Of a DNA stretch of 64,000 nt, positions 23,527 to 32,216 are shown in pieces. The position numbers were made by a program, and so were the translations under genes. The stretch comes from Bradyrhizobium liaoningense. Its GTDB lineage: Bacteria; Pseudomonadota; Alphaproteobacteria; Rhizobiales; Xanthobacteraceae. The notes beneath the pieces were generated by a model. The model ran no database searches, was not told where the DNA came from, and worked only from the letters and a program-made list of their open reading frames with translations. The stretch is taken from positions 1,054,001-1,118,000 of the forward strand of contig NZ_JAFCJS010000001.1 in the NCBI RefSeq assembly GCF_018130825.1, given 5' to 3'. Positions within the stretch are counted from its first letter, which is position 1. Every line of letters begins with the position of its first letter.

Positions 23527-24546
23527 TCAGGAGGCTGTGCTGGCGCGCTGCGAGGCGGTCGCCGATCCGCTCAGACTGGGCACCACGATCAGGCGGTTGA
23601 ACTCGCCATTGTCGTACGCCTTCAGGAAGCGATCATAGTCCTTGATCGAGACGCAGCCGTTGGAATCGCCGCGCGGCCCGAGCATGTAGTTGTGGGTGAG
23701 CAGGCCGACGCGGCCGAGCGCGCTGGTCCCGTCGGTCGGGGTCAGGCGCAGCGCGCGGACGCCGTGGAACAGCTTTTCGCGCGGCTTCAGATCGTAGGTC
23801 GCCGGCGGAGTTGCGCCGACCATGCGCTGGTCGACATGCTGGGGGTCGTCCATCAGCGCGCCCATGCCCGAATGCGCTTCCAGCGCGACGCCGCTCGGCA
23901 GGTACAGCGCCTTGGCCGAGATGTCGTAGACCGCCGTGCGCGAATCATAGCCGAGCGCGGCGAGATCCGGCGCCTTGGCGAGCAGGCCGTCGCCAGGGGT
24001 CAGGGAGGCGAGCTTGATCTTGTCGGTGAATTTCTCGAAGAAGTTGCGGTTGTCGACCCTGGGATTGGTCTCGGCATAGGACTGGCTCGAGGCGATCTGG
24101 GCCGAGAAGTCCGCCTGGACCGGGCGCGAGCGCGGCATCGGGACGGCATCGGCACGCTGCGTGGGGCGCGGCTCCTCGACTGCGGTCCGATCGTCATCGG
24201 TCAGGGTCGAGCGCCATTCGTCGCCCTGAAGCCTCTGGGCGAGCATCGCCTTGGCGTCGCGGAGCTTGAGCTGGACCGCGTTCACCGCGGAGCGCTCCAG
24301 CGACCGCAGGCCGAGGTCGCGGGCCGGCGGGTTGGCAGACGCCGACGCGAAACGGTCCTCGAACGAAGGGGTATTGGCCGGCGGCAGGGCGGCGGTGACC
24401 AGCGGCGTCGAATCGCCGAGATCGGCGACCCAGGCGGCAGCGCCCAGCGCCAAAGCAACGGCAGCCAAGGACAGCAATACCGTCTCGGCTCGCCCAATAC
24501 GGCGGCGCGACAACAGCCTCTCGGCGTGCGCTGCGTCGGAAACCAT
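23527..24546 (-). CDS. Membrane-anchored DUF2778 (Tlde1-like L,D-transpeptidase fold) protein
   Basis: A 339-residue protein with a cytoplasmic N-terminus, one membrane helix (VLLSLAAVALALGAAAWVA, about 22-40) and a disordered Pro/Arg-rich linker. The C-terminal domain (about 205-325) has AVYDISAKALYLPSGVALEA, THNYMLGPRGDSNGCVSIKDY. The HN and SNGC residues are the catalytic His and Cys pattern of DUF2778, the same family as T6SS effector Tlde1, which acts on peptidoglycan tetrapeptides. In Rhizobiales many copies are chromosomal and not secreted effectors. GGGGA precedes the ATG at 24546. Confidence 0.8.
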   Translation of the reverse strand: MVSDAAHAERLLSRRRIGRAETVLLSLAAVALALGAAAWVADLGDSTPLVTAALPPANTPSFEDRFASASANPPARDLGLRSLERSAVNAVQLKLRDAKAMLAQRLQGDEWRSTLTDDDRTAVEEPRPTQRADAVPMPRSRPVQADFSAQIASSQSYAETNPRVDNRNFFEKFTDKIKLASLTPGDGLLAKAPDLAALGYDSRTAVYDISAKALYLPSGVALEAHSGMGALMDDPQHVDQRMVGATPPATYDLKPREKLFHGVRALRLTPTDGTSALGRVGLLTHNYMLGPRGDSNGCVSIKDYDRFLKAYDNGEFNRLIVVPSLSGSATASQRASTAS

Positions 24547-24669
24547 CAGATCCCCAAATCGACCCCCGGGGGACCCAACCCCCACCCGGAGAGACTCTAT
24601 ACCAGCTACCACATTGGGAGCCAAAAGTTAGGCATAATCGCGGCCGGTGAGGCACTCCCGGGGTATCCA

Positions 24670-25104
24670 ATGACCGATCCTTTCGACCTAGAACGGTTCG
24701 TCCAGGCCCAAAACCCGGTTTTTCGCGACGTCCAGGGGGAGCTGGCCCGGGGCCGGAAGCAGAGCCACTGGATGTGGTTCGTTTTCCCGCAAGTAGCCGG
24801 CCTCGGCTTCAGCGCCATGTCGCAGCGCTACGCCATCGGCTCGCGCGCCGAGGCCGTGGCCTACCTCGCCCATCCCGTCCTCGGCCCGCGCCTGATCGCA
24901 TGCACGAGACTCGTGCTCGCCGTCGAAGGGCGCACCATCAACGCCATCCTCGGCGCGCCCGACGACGCCAAGTTCCGCTCGTCGATGACGCTGTTCGGCG
25001 CGGTGTCCGACGAGCCCGTCTTCGATCAGGCGCTCGCCCGCTATTTCGCAGGCGAGCGCGACGGCGCGACGCTGGCGATCCTGGCGAAGCTCGATCGGCC
25101 GTAG
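24670..25104 (+). CDS. DUF1810 family protein
   Basis: A 144-residue cytoplasmic protein that opens DPFDLERFVQAQNPVFRDVQ and continues ARGRKQSHWMWFVFPQ and GSRAEAVAYLAHPVLGPRLI. These segments are diagnostic of DUF1810 (calpastatin-like in old annotations). The family is widespread and uncharacterised. It is convergent with the enoyl-CoA hydratase gene, with nine bases between the two stops. The ATG at 24670 fits the conserved family start. Confidence 0.88.
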   Translation: MTDPFDLERFVQAQNPVFRDVQGELARGRKQSHWMWFVFPQVAGLGFSAMSQRYAIGSRAEAVAYLAHPVLGPRLIACTRLVLAVEGRTINAILGAPDDAKFRSSMTLFGAVSDEPVFDQALARYFAGERDGATLAILAKLDRP

Positions 25105-25113
25105 CGTCTACGA

Positions 25114-25890
25114 TCAGCGCCCCTGGAAGACGGCCGCGCGACGCTCGATGAAGGACTGAATGCCCTCCTTCGCGTCGGCGCTGCCGAGCACGCGGTCGCG
25201 AATTTTCGGGATGTAGGCGATCGCGGCCGCCTCGCCGGCTTCGACATATTTCGCCGCCGCTTCCTTGGTCACCTGAATGCCGAGCGGCGCATTGCACGCG
25301 ATGATGGCGGCGAGCGCCATCGCCCGCTCGATCTGCTCGCCCGCAGGCACGACCTCCTGGACGAGGCCGATCGCATGCGCGCGCTGCGCGGTAAACTCGT
25401 CGCACAGGAACAGATGATACATCGCATCGCCCCAGCCCGCGCGAGACAGGAAGCGGAAATGCGCGCCGCCGAGCGGTGCGATGCCGCGCCTCGCCTCCAT
25501 CTGGCAGAAGCGCGCATCATCGGCCGCAACCACGATGTCACCGGCGAGCATCAGCTCGATACCGATGGTGAAGACGATGCCCTGCACTGCTGTCACGATC
25601 GGCTTGCGGCAACGCTTGTTGAGCGCGAACGGATCGACATTGCCCTCCTTGATGTTGCGCTTTTCCGCGGTGGGTCCGAAGAATTTCGGCATGTCGAGGC
25701 CGGCGGTGAAGTCCCTGCCCTCTGCGCAGACCACACCGACACGATAGGCCTCGTTGTCGTGCAGCTCGGTGAGCGCATCGGACAATTGCTCCATCATCGC
25801 CGGGCTGAACGCGTTCTTCTTCGCGGCATTGTCGATGATGATCTTGAAGACGTGGCCGTGCACCTCGGTGCGGATCTGACCTTCGCTCAT
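25114..25890 (-). CDS. Enoyl-CoA hydratase/isomerase family protein
   Basis: A 258-residue crotonase-fold enzyme. The oxyanion-hole segments are AAKKNAFSPAMMEQL and AEGRDFTAGLDMPKF, then VTAVQGIVFTIGIELMLAGDIVVAADDARF, RRGIAPLGGAHFRF. The usual catalytic glutamates of hydratases are not both evident (IAPLGG in place of a typical E-x-x-L-G-x-x-P), so isomerase or another crotonase activity is possible. GGAGAG precedes the ATG at 25890. It lies downstream of the tautomerase gene (35 bp) on the same strand, suggesting a shared catabolic role. Confidence 0.82.
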   Translation of the reverse strand: MSEGQIRTEVHGHVFKIIIDNAAKKNAFSPAMMEQLSDALTELHDNEAYRVGVVCAEGRDFTAGLDMPKFFGPTAEKRNIKEGNVDPFALNKRCRKPIVTAVQGIVFTIGIELMLAGDIVVAADDARFCQMEARRGIAPLGGAHFRFLSRAGWGDAMYHLFLCDEFTAQRAHAIGLVQEVVPAGEQIERAMALAAIIACNAPLGIQVTKEAAAKYVEAGEAAAIAYIPKIRDRVLGSADAKEGIQSFIERRAAVFQGR

Positions 25891-25925
25891 GTGTCGCTCT
25901 CCAGATTGTTGCTGTTGGCAGAAAA

Positions 25926-26408
25926 TCAGGCCGGCGGCTGAATCGCCGCGCGGATCGCCGCGATCCGCGCCGGGGTGAACACGCCGGAGTCCAGAAGCTG
26001 AAGGATCGAGAGCACCCCGCCGCGCGATCCCCAGCTTCCCTCGTCGATGATCTCGAAATTGACCCACCAGGTCGGCGACGGCGCCGGCATGCCGCAGGCT
26101 TCCGCAAGCCGCGCCAGCACGTTGCGGATCACCTCGGCGCGCACCTCCGCAGGCCAGGCCGCGCTCATGACCGCGATATTGACGGTGATGATGTCGCGCG
26201 GCGTGTCCTGGTCGGCCAGCAACCGGCCGCCGATCGCCATGCGGTCGGCCGGCAGGTCATGGAAGTGCACCTGAAAACCCATTCGCGCCGCCGGCGCGGG
26301 CTGGCCGACCTCCGGCACGAGCACGGCGTCGGTCAGGCTCTCCGCGAGCAGCCGGCGTTGCGGCAGGCCGAGCCGTCCGGCCGGTGCAGTCACGGTGATG
26401 ATGGTCAA
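25926..26408 (-). CDS. Tautomerase (CHMI/4-oxalocrotonate type) family protein
   Basis: A 160-residue protein with two tautomerase-like halves: TIITVTAPAGRLGLPQRRLLAESLTDAVL at the start and DIITVNIAVMSAAWPAEVRAEVIRNVL in the middle, then WWVNFEIIDEGSWGSRGGVLS. No ATG precedes the first strand. The TTG at 26408 places a short start directly before TIITV, the usual position of the family N-terminus. Longer in-frame starts would run through the operator at 26428. The N-terminal catalytic proline of canonical tautomerases is not seen, so the mechanism is open. It is divergent from a TetR gene. Confidence 0.75.
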   Translation of the reverse strand: MTIITVTAPAGRLGLPQRRLLAESLTDAVLVPEVGQPAPAARMGFQVHFHDLPADRMAIGGRLLADQDTPRDIITVNIAVMSAAWPAEVRAEVIRNVLARLAEACGMPAPSPTWWVNFEIIDEGSWGSRGGVLSILQLLDSGVFTPARIAAIRAAIQPPA

Positions 26409-26427
26409 TTCGGCACCCAATCCATGG

Positions 26428-26469
26428 ATATGACGGTCGTCATATTTCAGCACGACTTGACTATGTCAA
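26428..26469. promoter_or_regulatory. Two inverted repeats in the tautomerase/TetR divergent promoter
   Basis: ATATGACG (26428-26435) and CGTCATAT (26438-26445) form a perfect 8+8 repeat with a 2-bp centre, and TTGAC-TAT-GTCAA lies at 26457-26469. Part of the first motif recurs as CGTCATAG at 26471-26478. The region separates the two divergent starts, which fits binding of one or two TetR dimers over both promoters. Confidence 0.6.
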
Positions 26470-26510
26470 GCGTCATAGTGCAGATGAGCGCAGCCAATCG
26501 CGGGATTCCG

Positions 26511-27122
26511 ATGACCACCACCACACGCGACAAGATGATCGCCGGCGCCGCCGACCTGATGAGCCGCCGCGGCGTCAACGCCACCAGCATGCGCGACGTC
26601 GTCCGCCACACCGCGACGCCACGCGGCTCGATCAGCCATCACTTCCCGGACGGCAAGCCGCAATTGATTGCCGAAGCCGTGACCTTCGCCGGCCGGCAGG
26701 TGTCCATTCCCCTGGAGAAAGCCATGAACGAACGCGGCGTGATCGGCGGTCTCAAGGCTTTCGTCGCAGCATGGCGCCGCCAGTTCACAGCAACCGGCTT
26801 CGAGGCCGGCTGCCCCGTGCTCGCCGTCGCCGTCGACCGCTATGTCGGCGAGCCCGGCGAGAAGGACGACGCGGCGGCGCAGCAGCACCTGCTCGATCTG
26901 GCCGACGGCGTGTTCGCCGATTGGCGGCGGATCATGCACGCTGCCTTGTTGCGCGAAGGACTGGCCGCCGACCGCGCCGAGCGGCTTGCAACGCTCGTCG
27001 TCGCCTCGATCGAAGGCACGGTCGCGATGTGCCGCGCCAGCCGCAGCGCCGATGCGCTCGATCAGGTTCAGGAAGAGCTGGAGACAGTCCTGTCCGCCGC
27101 CCTCGCCCGCACCAGCAAATAG
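26511..27122 (+). CDS. TetR family regulator
   Basis: A 203-residue regulator: DKMIAGAADLMSRRGVNATS, then MRDVVRHTATPRGSISHHFP and GKPQLIAEAV form the N-terminal helix-turn-helix. The C-terminal domain contains FEAGCPVLAVAVDRY and HAALLREGLAADRAERLATLV, matching the TetR_C group often linked to the LfrR/YxaF type. An ATG at 26484 is an alternative start. It is followed 14 bp later by the hydratase gene and is divergent from the tautomerase gene, so it probably represses both transcripts. Confidence 0.88.
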   Translation: MTTTTRDKMIAGAADLMSRRGVNATSMRDVVRHTATPRGSISHHFPDGKPQLIAEAVTFAGRQVSIPLEKAMNERGVIGGLKAFVAAWRRQFTATGFEAGCPVLAVAVDRYVGEPGEKDDAAAQQHLLDLADGVFADWRRIMHAALLREGLAADRAERLATLVVASIEGTVAMCRASRSADALDQVQEELETVLSAALARTSK

Positions 27123-27136
27123 ATTGGATACGCCCG

Positions 27137-27922
27137 ATGGATCTGTCCCGACAACGCGAGCTTGCACGCCATCTCGCCAATCTCCGTCGCGAGAGCCGGC
27201 GACAAAGCGGCCTCGATGCGCATCTCGTGCCGCCGGATGCCGACACGGCCTATCGCATCGCGCTGATGGTGGAAGAGGAACTGGGCTGGGATGTCGTCGG
27301 CTGGAAGATTGCCGGCATGAAGCCCGGGCTTCAGCGCCAGCTTCGCACCTCCTCGCCGATCTATGGGCGGGTGTTCGCGCCGCTGATCAAGGACTCGCCC
27401 GCGACTGTCGAGCACGCCAGGCAGTGCAGCCCGATCCCGGAGGTCGAGTATCAGGCACGCCTCGGCGCAGATCTGCCGCCGCGCGCAAAACCCTACACCG
27501 TCGAAGAGATCGGCGATGCCGTCGCCTCGCTGCATCCCGGCATCGAGCTTGCCGAATGCCGCTTCATCCACGATGCGGCGTTTCCGCCGATGCCGGCGAT
27601 CCTGGCCGACGGCGCGGGATCGGGGACGATCGTCCTCGGCGAGGCGATCGCCGACTGGCGCAGCCGCGACGTCGCGAATCAGGAGGTGGTGCTGAACTGC
27701 AACGGCGCGGAACGGCGCCGCGGCAGTGCCGCGGAGGCCATCGATCATCCGCTGGTGCCGCTGACCTGGCTTGCCAACGAGCTGTCGCGGACCGGCATCG
27801 GTCTCAAGGCCGGGCAAACCATCAGCACGGGCACGCTGACCGGCATGCTGCGGCCGAAGGCAGGCGAAACCTACGTCGCCGACTTCGGCCCACTGGGAAC
27901 CGTGAGCGCGACCTACGCCTAG
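27137..27922 (+). CDS. 2-keto-4-pentenoate hydratase-like protein (FAH superfamily)
   Basis: A 261-residue enzyme of the MhpD/XylJ-type hydratase group. Key segments are VGWKIAGMKPGLQRQL, GRVFAPLI, PIPEVEYQARLGADLPP with the metal-ligand glutamate pair, HPGIELAECRF, and the C-terminal TGTLTGMLRPKAGETYVADFG with the lysine and acidic residues of the fold. The family hydrates 2-hydroxy-dienoates made by meta-cleavage of aromatics. With the tautomerase and enoyl-CoA hydratase next door it suggests a small ring-cleavage or related acid pathway, though no dioxygenase is present in the window. Confidence 0.82.
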   Translation: MDLSRQRELARHLANLRRESRRQSGLDAHLVPPDADTAYRIALMVEEELGWDVVGWKIAGMKPGLQRQLRTSSPIYGRVFAPLIKDSPATVEHARQCSPIPEVEYQARLGADLPPRAKPYTVEEIGDAVASLHPGIELAECRFIHDAAFPPMPAILADGAGSGTIVLGEAIADWRSRDVANQEVVLNCNGAERRRGSAAEAIDHPLVPLTWLANELSRTGIGLKAGQTISTGTLTGMLRPKAGETYVADFGPLGTVSATYA

Positions 27923-28022
27923 AGCGTTTTCGAGCGAAGTGGATACCGGTTCGCGTCAAGAAAACGCGTCAAACCAAAGACTCTAGCGCCCCGTTCCGAT
28001 CCCATCGGAACGGGGCGCTAGA
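27922..28022. repeat. Rhizobial terminator-like repeat, copy B
   Basis: It starts at the hydratase stop codon: AGAGCGTTTTCGAGCGAAGT, then CGCGTCAAGAAAACGCGTCA as in copy A (15386-15483). The hairpin that follows has an 18-bp perfect stem, CTAGCGCCCCGTTCCGAT (27983-28000) and ATCGGAACGGGGCGCTAG (28004-28021), with loop CCC. The stem has compensatory changes relative to copy A, which points to selection for the fold. Confidence 0.8.
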
Positions 28023-28138
28023 CGAATGGACGCATGCAGGCGGAGCATGGCGGCCGTCAGCGTAAACTCCCGATTAACACCGGCTGCCTAACCTTCGGGC
28101 AAAATAATTATCCTCCCGCGCCAATTGCCGGACTGCCC

Positions 28139-30220
28139 ATGAAAATCGGTACGCTCCTGACCACCGCCATCGTCTCGCTCTCGACCGTCGGCGGGGGACT
28201 TGCCGTCTACGTCGCCGTGACGAAATACCAGACGATGGACCGCATCACCGAGGCGCAGGGGCGGCTCGCGATCGTCCGCGCCGTCAGCGACATCCCGCGC
28301 TATCTCAATCCCGAGCGCGGCTTCTCCACCAACATCCTCTACGGGCCTGCGACCATCGACCCCGCGCTGCTCGTCGAGCAGGACAAGCTGCGCAAGCAGA
28401 CCGACGGCGCGCGCGACAAGATGAATGCGCTGCGCAAGGAGCTGCCCGGCCCGTTCGACGACGGCACCACCATCGGCAGCAACATCGACGGCATCAATGC
28501 CAAGTTCACCGGCTTACGCGATGCCATCGACAAGGCGCTGGCCGGGCCGGCCGAGGCGCGCAAGGACGCCGCCAAGAAGATCGTCGCCGACAATGCCGTG
28601 CTCAACGGCGGCGTGACCGCGCTGCTCAACGAGCAGGTCCGCCGCATGGCGATCCTCAACGGCGACGCCTACCGGCAGGCCAGCTACGCCAACATCGCGA
28701 TGACGCTGCGCGATGTCGGCGGCTTCAACTCCAGCCTGCACAAGAATCTCGTCGGCGGCAAGAAGCCGGCGACCGACGCCGAGAAGGCAGACATCAGCCG
28801 TTCGCAGGGCCGCAACGACCAGATCGTGATGTCGCTGCTGGAATTGCGCGGCAATCCGGCGACCCCGGCAAACGTCGCCGCAGCGCTGGAGAAATTCAAT
28901 TCGATCTATGTCGAGGAGTTCGGCCGCGAGCTCAAGCTCGTCAAGGACGGAGCGGTCACCGGCAAGTACGAACACGACATGGACACCTATTACGCCGCCA
29001 CACAGCGTGGCCTCAGCACCATCATCGAGGTCCGCGATGCCTTCTACGACAATGCCGAGCAGGTTCTCGCCGGCGCCTCGTCGGCTGCGCGCACCAGCTT
29101 CATCATCGCCCTCCTCGGCCTCGCCGCCGTGCTGGTCGCCAGCATCGGCCTCGTCGTGACCGTCCGCCGCCGCGTCTGCGCGCCGATCGTCGGCCTGACG
29201 ACGCGGATGTCGCGGCTGGCCGACGGCGAGGTTGCGGAAGCCATCCCCGGCGCCGAGCGCTCCGACGAGATCGGCGCGATGGCTGCGGCCGTCCAGGTCT
29301 TCAAGGACAACATGATCCGGGCCGAGCGGCTCGCGGCGGAGAAGCAGGCCGAGAACGACGGCAAGATGCGCCGCGCGCACGCGCTCGACGAGCTCACGCG
29401 CACATTCGAGGCCAAGGTCACCGAGCTCGTCGGCGGCCTGTCCCGCGCCTCCTCCACCATGGAAAGCACGGCGCAGTCGATGACCTCGACCGCGGCCCAG
29501 ACCAACAGCCAGGCCGCGGTCGTCGCCGCCGCCTCCGAGCAGACCTCGACCAACGTGCAGACGGTTGCGAGCGCCACGGAGGAGCTCACCTCCTCCATCG
29601 CCGAGATCGGCCGTCAGGTCGCCCAGAGCACCGAGATCGCGGCCCGCGCCGTCGACAATGCCCGCCGCACCGGCGACACCGCGCGTGCGCTCGCCGATGG
29701 CGCGCAGAAGATCGGCGACGTCGTCACGCTGATCCAGAGCATCGCCGAGCAGACCAATCTGCTGGCGCTGAACGCGACCATCGAGGCCGCCCGCGCCGGC
29801 GATGCCGGCCGCGGCTTTGCCGTGGTCGCCTCCGAAGTGAAATCGCTCGCGGGCCAAACCGCGAAGGCCACCACCGAGATCTCCGAGCAGATCACCGCGA
29901 TCCAGAGCGCGAGCGACGAGACTGTGGCAGCGATCCGCAACGTCGCCGACGTCATCGCCGAGATCGACCAGATCGGCACCGCGATTGCGGCTGCGATCGA
30001 AGAACAGGGCTCGGCCACCAAGGAGATCGCCCGCAGCGTCCAGGAAGCCGCCCGCGGCACCCAGGAGGTCAACACCAACATATCAGGCGTGCAGCGCGCC
30101 GCCGACGACACCGGTGCTGCGGCCCGGGAAGTGCTTGGCGCGGCCGAGCAGCTCTCGACCCAGTCGCGCGATCTCGCCGGTCAGTTCGACCGCTTCCTCG
30201 GCGAGGTCAGGGCCGCGTAA
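28139..30220 (+). CDS. Methyl-accepting chemotaxis protein
   Basis: A 693-residue chemoreceptor. There is one membrane helix near the N-terminus ([20 protein letters not shown]) and a periplasmic helical sensing domain at about 30-320. A second membrane helix follows ([20 protein letters not shown]), then a HAMP domain ([20 protein letters not shown]) and the cytoplasmic signalling domain. The tip is recognisable in [20 protein letters not shown] and [20 protein letters not shown]. It relays ligand binding to CheA/CheW; no che genes are in the window. No C-terminal CheR-docking pentapeptide is visible (it ends FLGEVRAA). The ligand is unknown. Confidence 0.95.
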   Translation: MKIGTLLTTAIVSLSTVGGGLAVYVAVTKYQTMDRITEAQGRLAIVRAVSDIPRYLNPERGFSTNILYGPATIDPALLVEQDKLRKQTDGARDKMNALRKELPGPFDDGTTIGSNIDGINAKFTGLRDAIDKALAGPAEARKDAAKKIVADNAVLNGGVTALLNEQVRRMAILNGDAYRQASYANIAMTLRDVGGFNSSLHKNLVGGKKPATDAEKADISRSQGRNDQIVMSLLELRGNPATPANVAAALEKFNSIYVEEFGRELKLVKDGAVTGKYEHDMDTYYAATQRGLSTIIEVRDAFYDNAEQVLAGASSAARTSFIIALLGLAAVLVASIGLVVTVRRRVCAPIVGLTTRMSRLADGEVAEAIPGAERSDEIGAMAAAVQVFKDNMIRAERLAAEKQAENDGKMRRAHALDELTRTFEAKVTELVGGLSRASSTMESTAQSMTSTAAQTNSQAAVVAAASEQTSTNVQTVASATEELTSSIAEIGRQVAQSTEIAARAVDNARRTGDTARALADGAQKIGDVVTLIQSIAEQTNLLALNATIEAARAGDAGRGFAVVASEVKSLAGQTAKATTEISEQITAIQSASDETVAAIRNVADVIAEIDQIGTAIAAAIEEQGSATKEIARSVQEAARGTQEVNTNISGVQRAADDTGAAAREVLGAAEQLSTQSRDLAGQFDRFLGEVRAA

Positions 30221-30231
30221 GGCGCAGATTC

Positions 30232-30315
30232 GTAGCCCGGATGGAGCGTAGCGTAATCCGGGACGGTGCCGTTGACGCGCAAGACCCCGGATTGCGCTTC
30301 GCTTCATCCGGGCTA
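30232..30315. repeat. REP-type repeat pair
   Basis: GTAGCCCGGATGGAGCGTAG onward (30232-30263) and the inverted form ending CATCCGGGCTAC (30286-30315), separated by 22 bp. It occupies the gap between the convergent chemoreceptor and FMN reductase genes. Same family as 2673-2757 and 46068-46795. Confidence 0.85.
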
Positions 30316-30322
30316 CGGGACG

Positions 30323-30913
30323 TCAATACGGCGGCGCCTTGCGTGCCCGCTGCGCCTTGGCCGCCTCGATCCACCAGGCGAGATCATCCGCAAAGCGCGG
30401 GAATGCGCGTTCCAGCGCCTTTCCGCCCTCGCCGATCGGCTCGGCATCCGCCGACAAGCTCTGCGCGATCGGGCCGACGCCGATGGTGCTCGACACCACC
30501 ACCATGCCCATCTCCGACAGCGTGCCGTGCCAGGCGGTCGCCGCGCGCGCGCCCGAGAAGCGGCCGGCGGAATAGCTCACGACCGCGGCCGGGCGCCAGA
30601 ACCACTCTTCGAGGAAGTGGTCGGTCAGGTTCTTCAATCCGGGCTGAATGCCCCAATTGTATTCGCCGGTGACGAAGACGAAACCGTCGGCGCCGCGGAT
30701 CTGCCCGGCCAGCTTCTCCAGCGCCTCGGGGGCCGCGCCCTTGGGATATTCCTTGTACATGCGGTCGAGCATCGGCAGGCCGATGGCCTTGGCGTCGATC
30801 AACTCGACCTCCTCGCCGCGGCTGCGCAGGCGATCGATGACGAAGTTCGCAAGGCGGATGCCCATGCGGTCGGAACGGTAGGAACCGTAGAGGACGAGGA
30901 TGCGATTGCTCAT
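30323..30913 (-). CDS. NAD(P)H-dependent FMN reductase family flavoprotein
   Basis: A 196-residue flavodoxin-like protein. The phosphate-binding loop is LVLYGSYRSDRMGIRLANFV, and the FMN-ring segment is FVTGEYNWGIQPGLKNLTDH, typical of the NADPH-dependent FMN reductase family. The remaining helices fit the length (about 190). Members reduce FMN, quinones, azo dyes or metals; which applies here is unknown. It is followed by a REP pair and preceded by an AraC gene in the same orientation, which may regulate it. Confidence 0.85.
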   Translation of the reverse strand: MSNRILVLYGSYRSDRMGIRLANFVIDRLRSRGEEVELIDAKAIGLPMLDRMYKEYPKGAAPEALEKLAGQIRGADGFVFVTGEYNWGIQPGLKNLTDHFLEEWFWRPAAVVSYSAGRFSGARAATAWHGTLSEMGMVVVSSTIGVGPIAQSLSADAEPIGEGGKALERAFPRFADDLAWWIEAAKAQRARKAPPY

Positions 30914-30964
30914 GGCCGGCAGGCTAGCACGAAAGCAGGCGGCGCGCCCGATCGATTTGTCGCG

Positions 30965-31912
30965 TTATCGCCCGCGGCCGCGGTCCAGCGTTTGCGAAGG
31001 CGTCTCGCCGAATTGATCGCGATAGCTTCTGGAGAAATCGCTGAGATGCCAGAAGCCGAAGGCGAGCGCGACAGCCTTGACGCTGTCGGCGCCGGCGAGC
31101 AGCCGCTGGCGCACCAGCCACAGCCGGCGCAGGCGCAGATAACGGTGCAGGCTCATGCCGCGATAGCGGCGCACGACGTCGTGCATGGTGCGCACGGACA
31201 GGCCGAGCTTGCGTGCGATTTCCTCGCTGTAGATCGGCTGCGAGAGGTCCTCGGACAGCAGCGCGCGGATGTCCTGGAACATCTTGAACTGCCGCCCGTC
31301 GTTCGGCCGCACTGTCCATCGTGCGGCGACGAGGTTAGCGAAGACGCTGTCGACCGCACCGAACAGGGACTCCTTCATCGCCGTCCCCTTCAACGGAACT
31401 TCGGCGGGATCAATCGGCTCGGACGCGGCCGCCACCACCTCCCGCACCACCTTCCGCAGCCGGAGCAGCGCCGACATGCTGGTCTCGAAGATCTTGAAGC
31501 TGGTATTCGTCTCGGGCCAGCCGCGTCCCTTCACCTCGGGGTGAAACACGACCGAGCCGATCTGCCTCTGCACTTCCTCGATGGTGTTGTAGGCAGCGCC
31601 GCTGCTGCCGATGACGACGACCGCGCGGTCGCGCTGCGCGCCGTTGAAGCGGATGGGAACGTCGAGATCGTCCATCGCGAAACCGACCGCCGTGCAGTCG
31701 GCAACCAGCTGCGCGTCCACCACGCGCGGAAACGTCCGCGTCACGTTCACGTCGCAGCCCGGCAGGCGCAAGATCACCTGCTCGGTCGCAATCCGTCGCG
31801 CGAACGGCGTAAACTCGATGTTCAACCCGCGTATCGAACTGCGAAACTCGTCGACATCGGAGAAACGAAATATCTTTGGCGCCAATCCTGGCGCATCATC
31901 ATTGTTGCTCAT
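30965..31912 (-). CDS. AraC family transcriptional regulator
   Basis: A 315-residue regulator. The C-terminal third holds two helix-turn-helices: YSEEIARKLGLSVRTMHDVV, then LHRYLRLRRLWLVRQRLLAG and VKAVALAFGFWHLSDFSRSYRDQFGETPSQTL, the AraC signature. The first 190 residues form an AraC-binding-like domain of the kind seen in regulators of aromatic or amine catabolism (LNIEFTPFARRIATEQVILR). It lies 51 bp upstream of the FMN reductase gene. The effector is unknown. Confidence 0.9.
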   Translation of the reverse strand: MSNNDDAPGLAPKIFRFSDVDEFRSSIRGLNIEFTPFARRIATEQVILRLPGCDVNVTRTFPRVVDAQLVADCTAVGFAMDDLDVPIRFNGAQRDRAVVVIGSSGAAYNTIEEVQRQIGSVVFHPEVKGRGWPETNTSFKIFETSMSALLRLRKVVREVVAAASEPIDPAEVPLKGTAMKESLFGAVDSVFANLVAARWTVRPNDGRQFKMFQDIRALLSEDLSQPIYSEEIARKLGLSVRTMHDVVRRYRGMSLHRYLRLRRLWLVRQRLLAGADSVKAVALAFGFWHLSDFSRSYRDQFGETPSQTLDRGRGR

Positions 31913-32216
31913 GACAAATGAAAAAAAGCCGCGCCCTGAAACGACGCGCGTCCGGCAATAGCGCCGATCTGAAGTCCCCCTTTCGAGGCCCCGTTAGACC
32001 GAAAGAATTACTCTACCCCGCCCGCATCAATTGGCGAGCGTTCCGTTGAAGGGACAAGCTGCGGCAACTCGTTCTGCCGAATTTCGATAGCGTTTTAGGT
32101 TGTAGCTCCGGTCATTTTATACCTGGGCGTTCATAATCTCAAATTCAAATTAACGTCTGTCAGGCGCAATGATGGTCGTTAAATCGTCAAAACTATTTTA
32201 AATTCAGGCTCCTGCC
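31913..32216. promoter_or_regulatory. Divergent promoter region, no gene seen
   Basis: A 304-bp gap between the AraC gene and the DUF2336 operon. It is AT-richer than the surroundings, especially 32090-32210 (CAAATTCAAATTAACG, TTAAATCGTCAAAACTATTT), which suits the promoter of the c-di-GMP operon at 32217. No convincing hairpin, operator or small gene was found. Confidence 0.45.
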
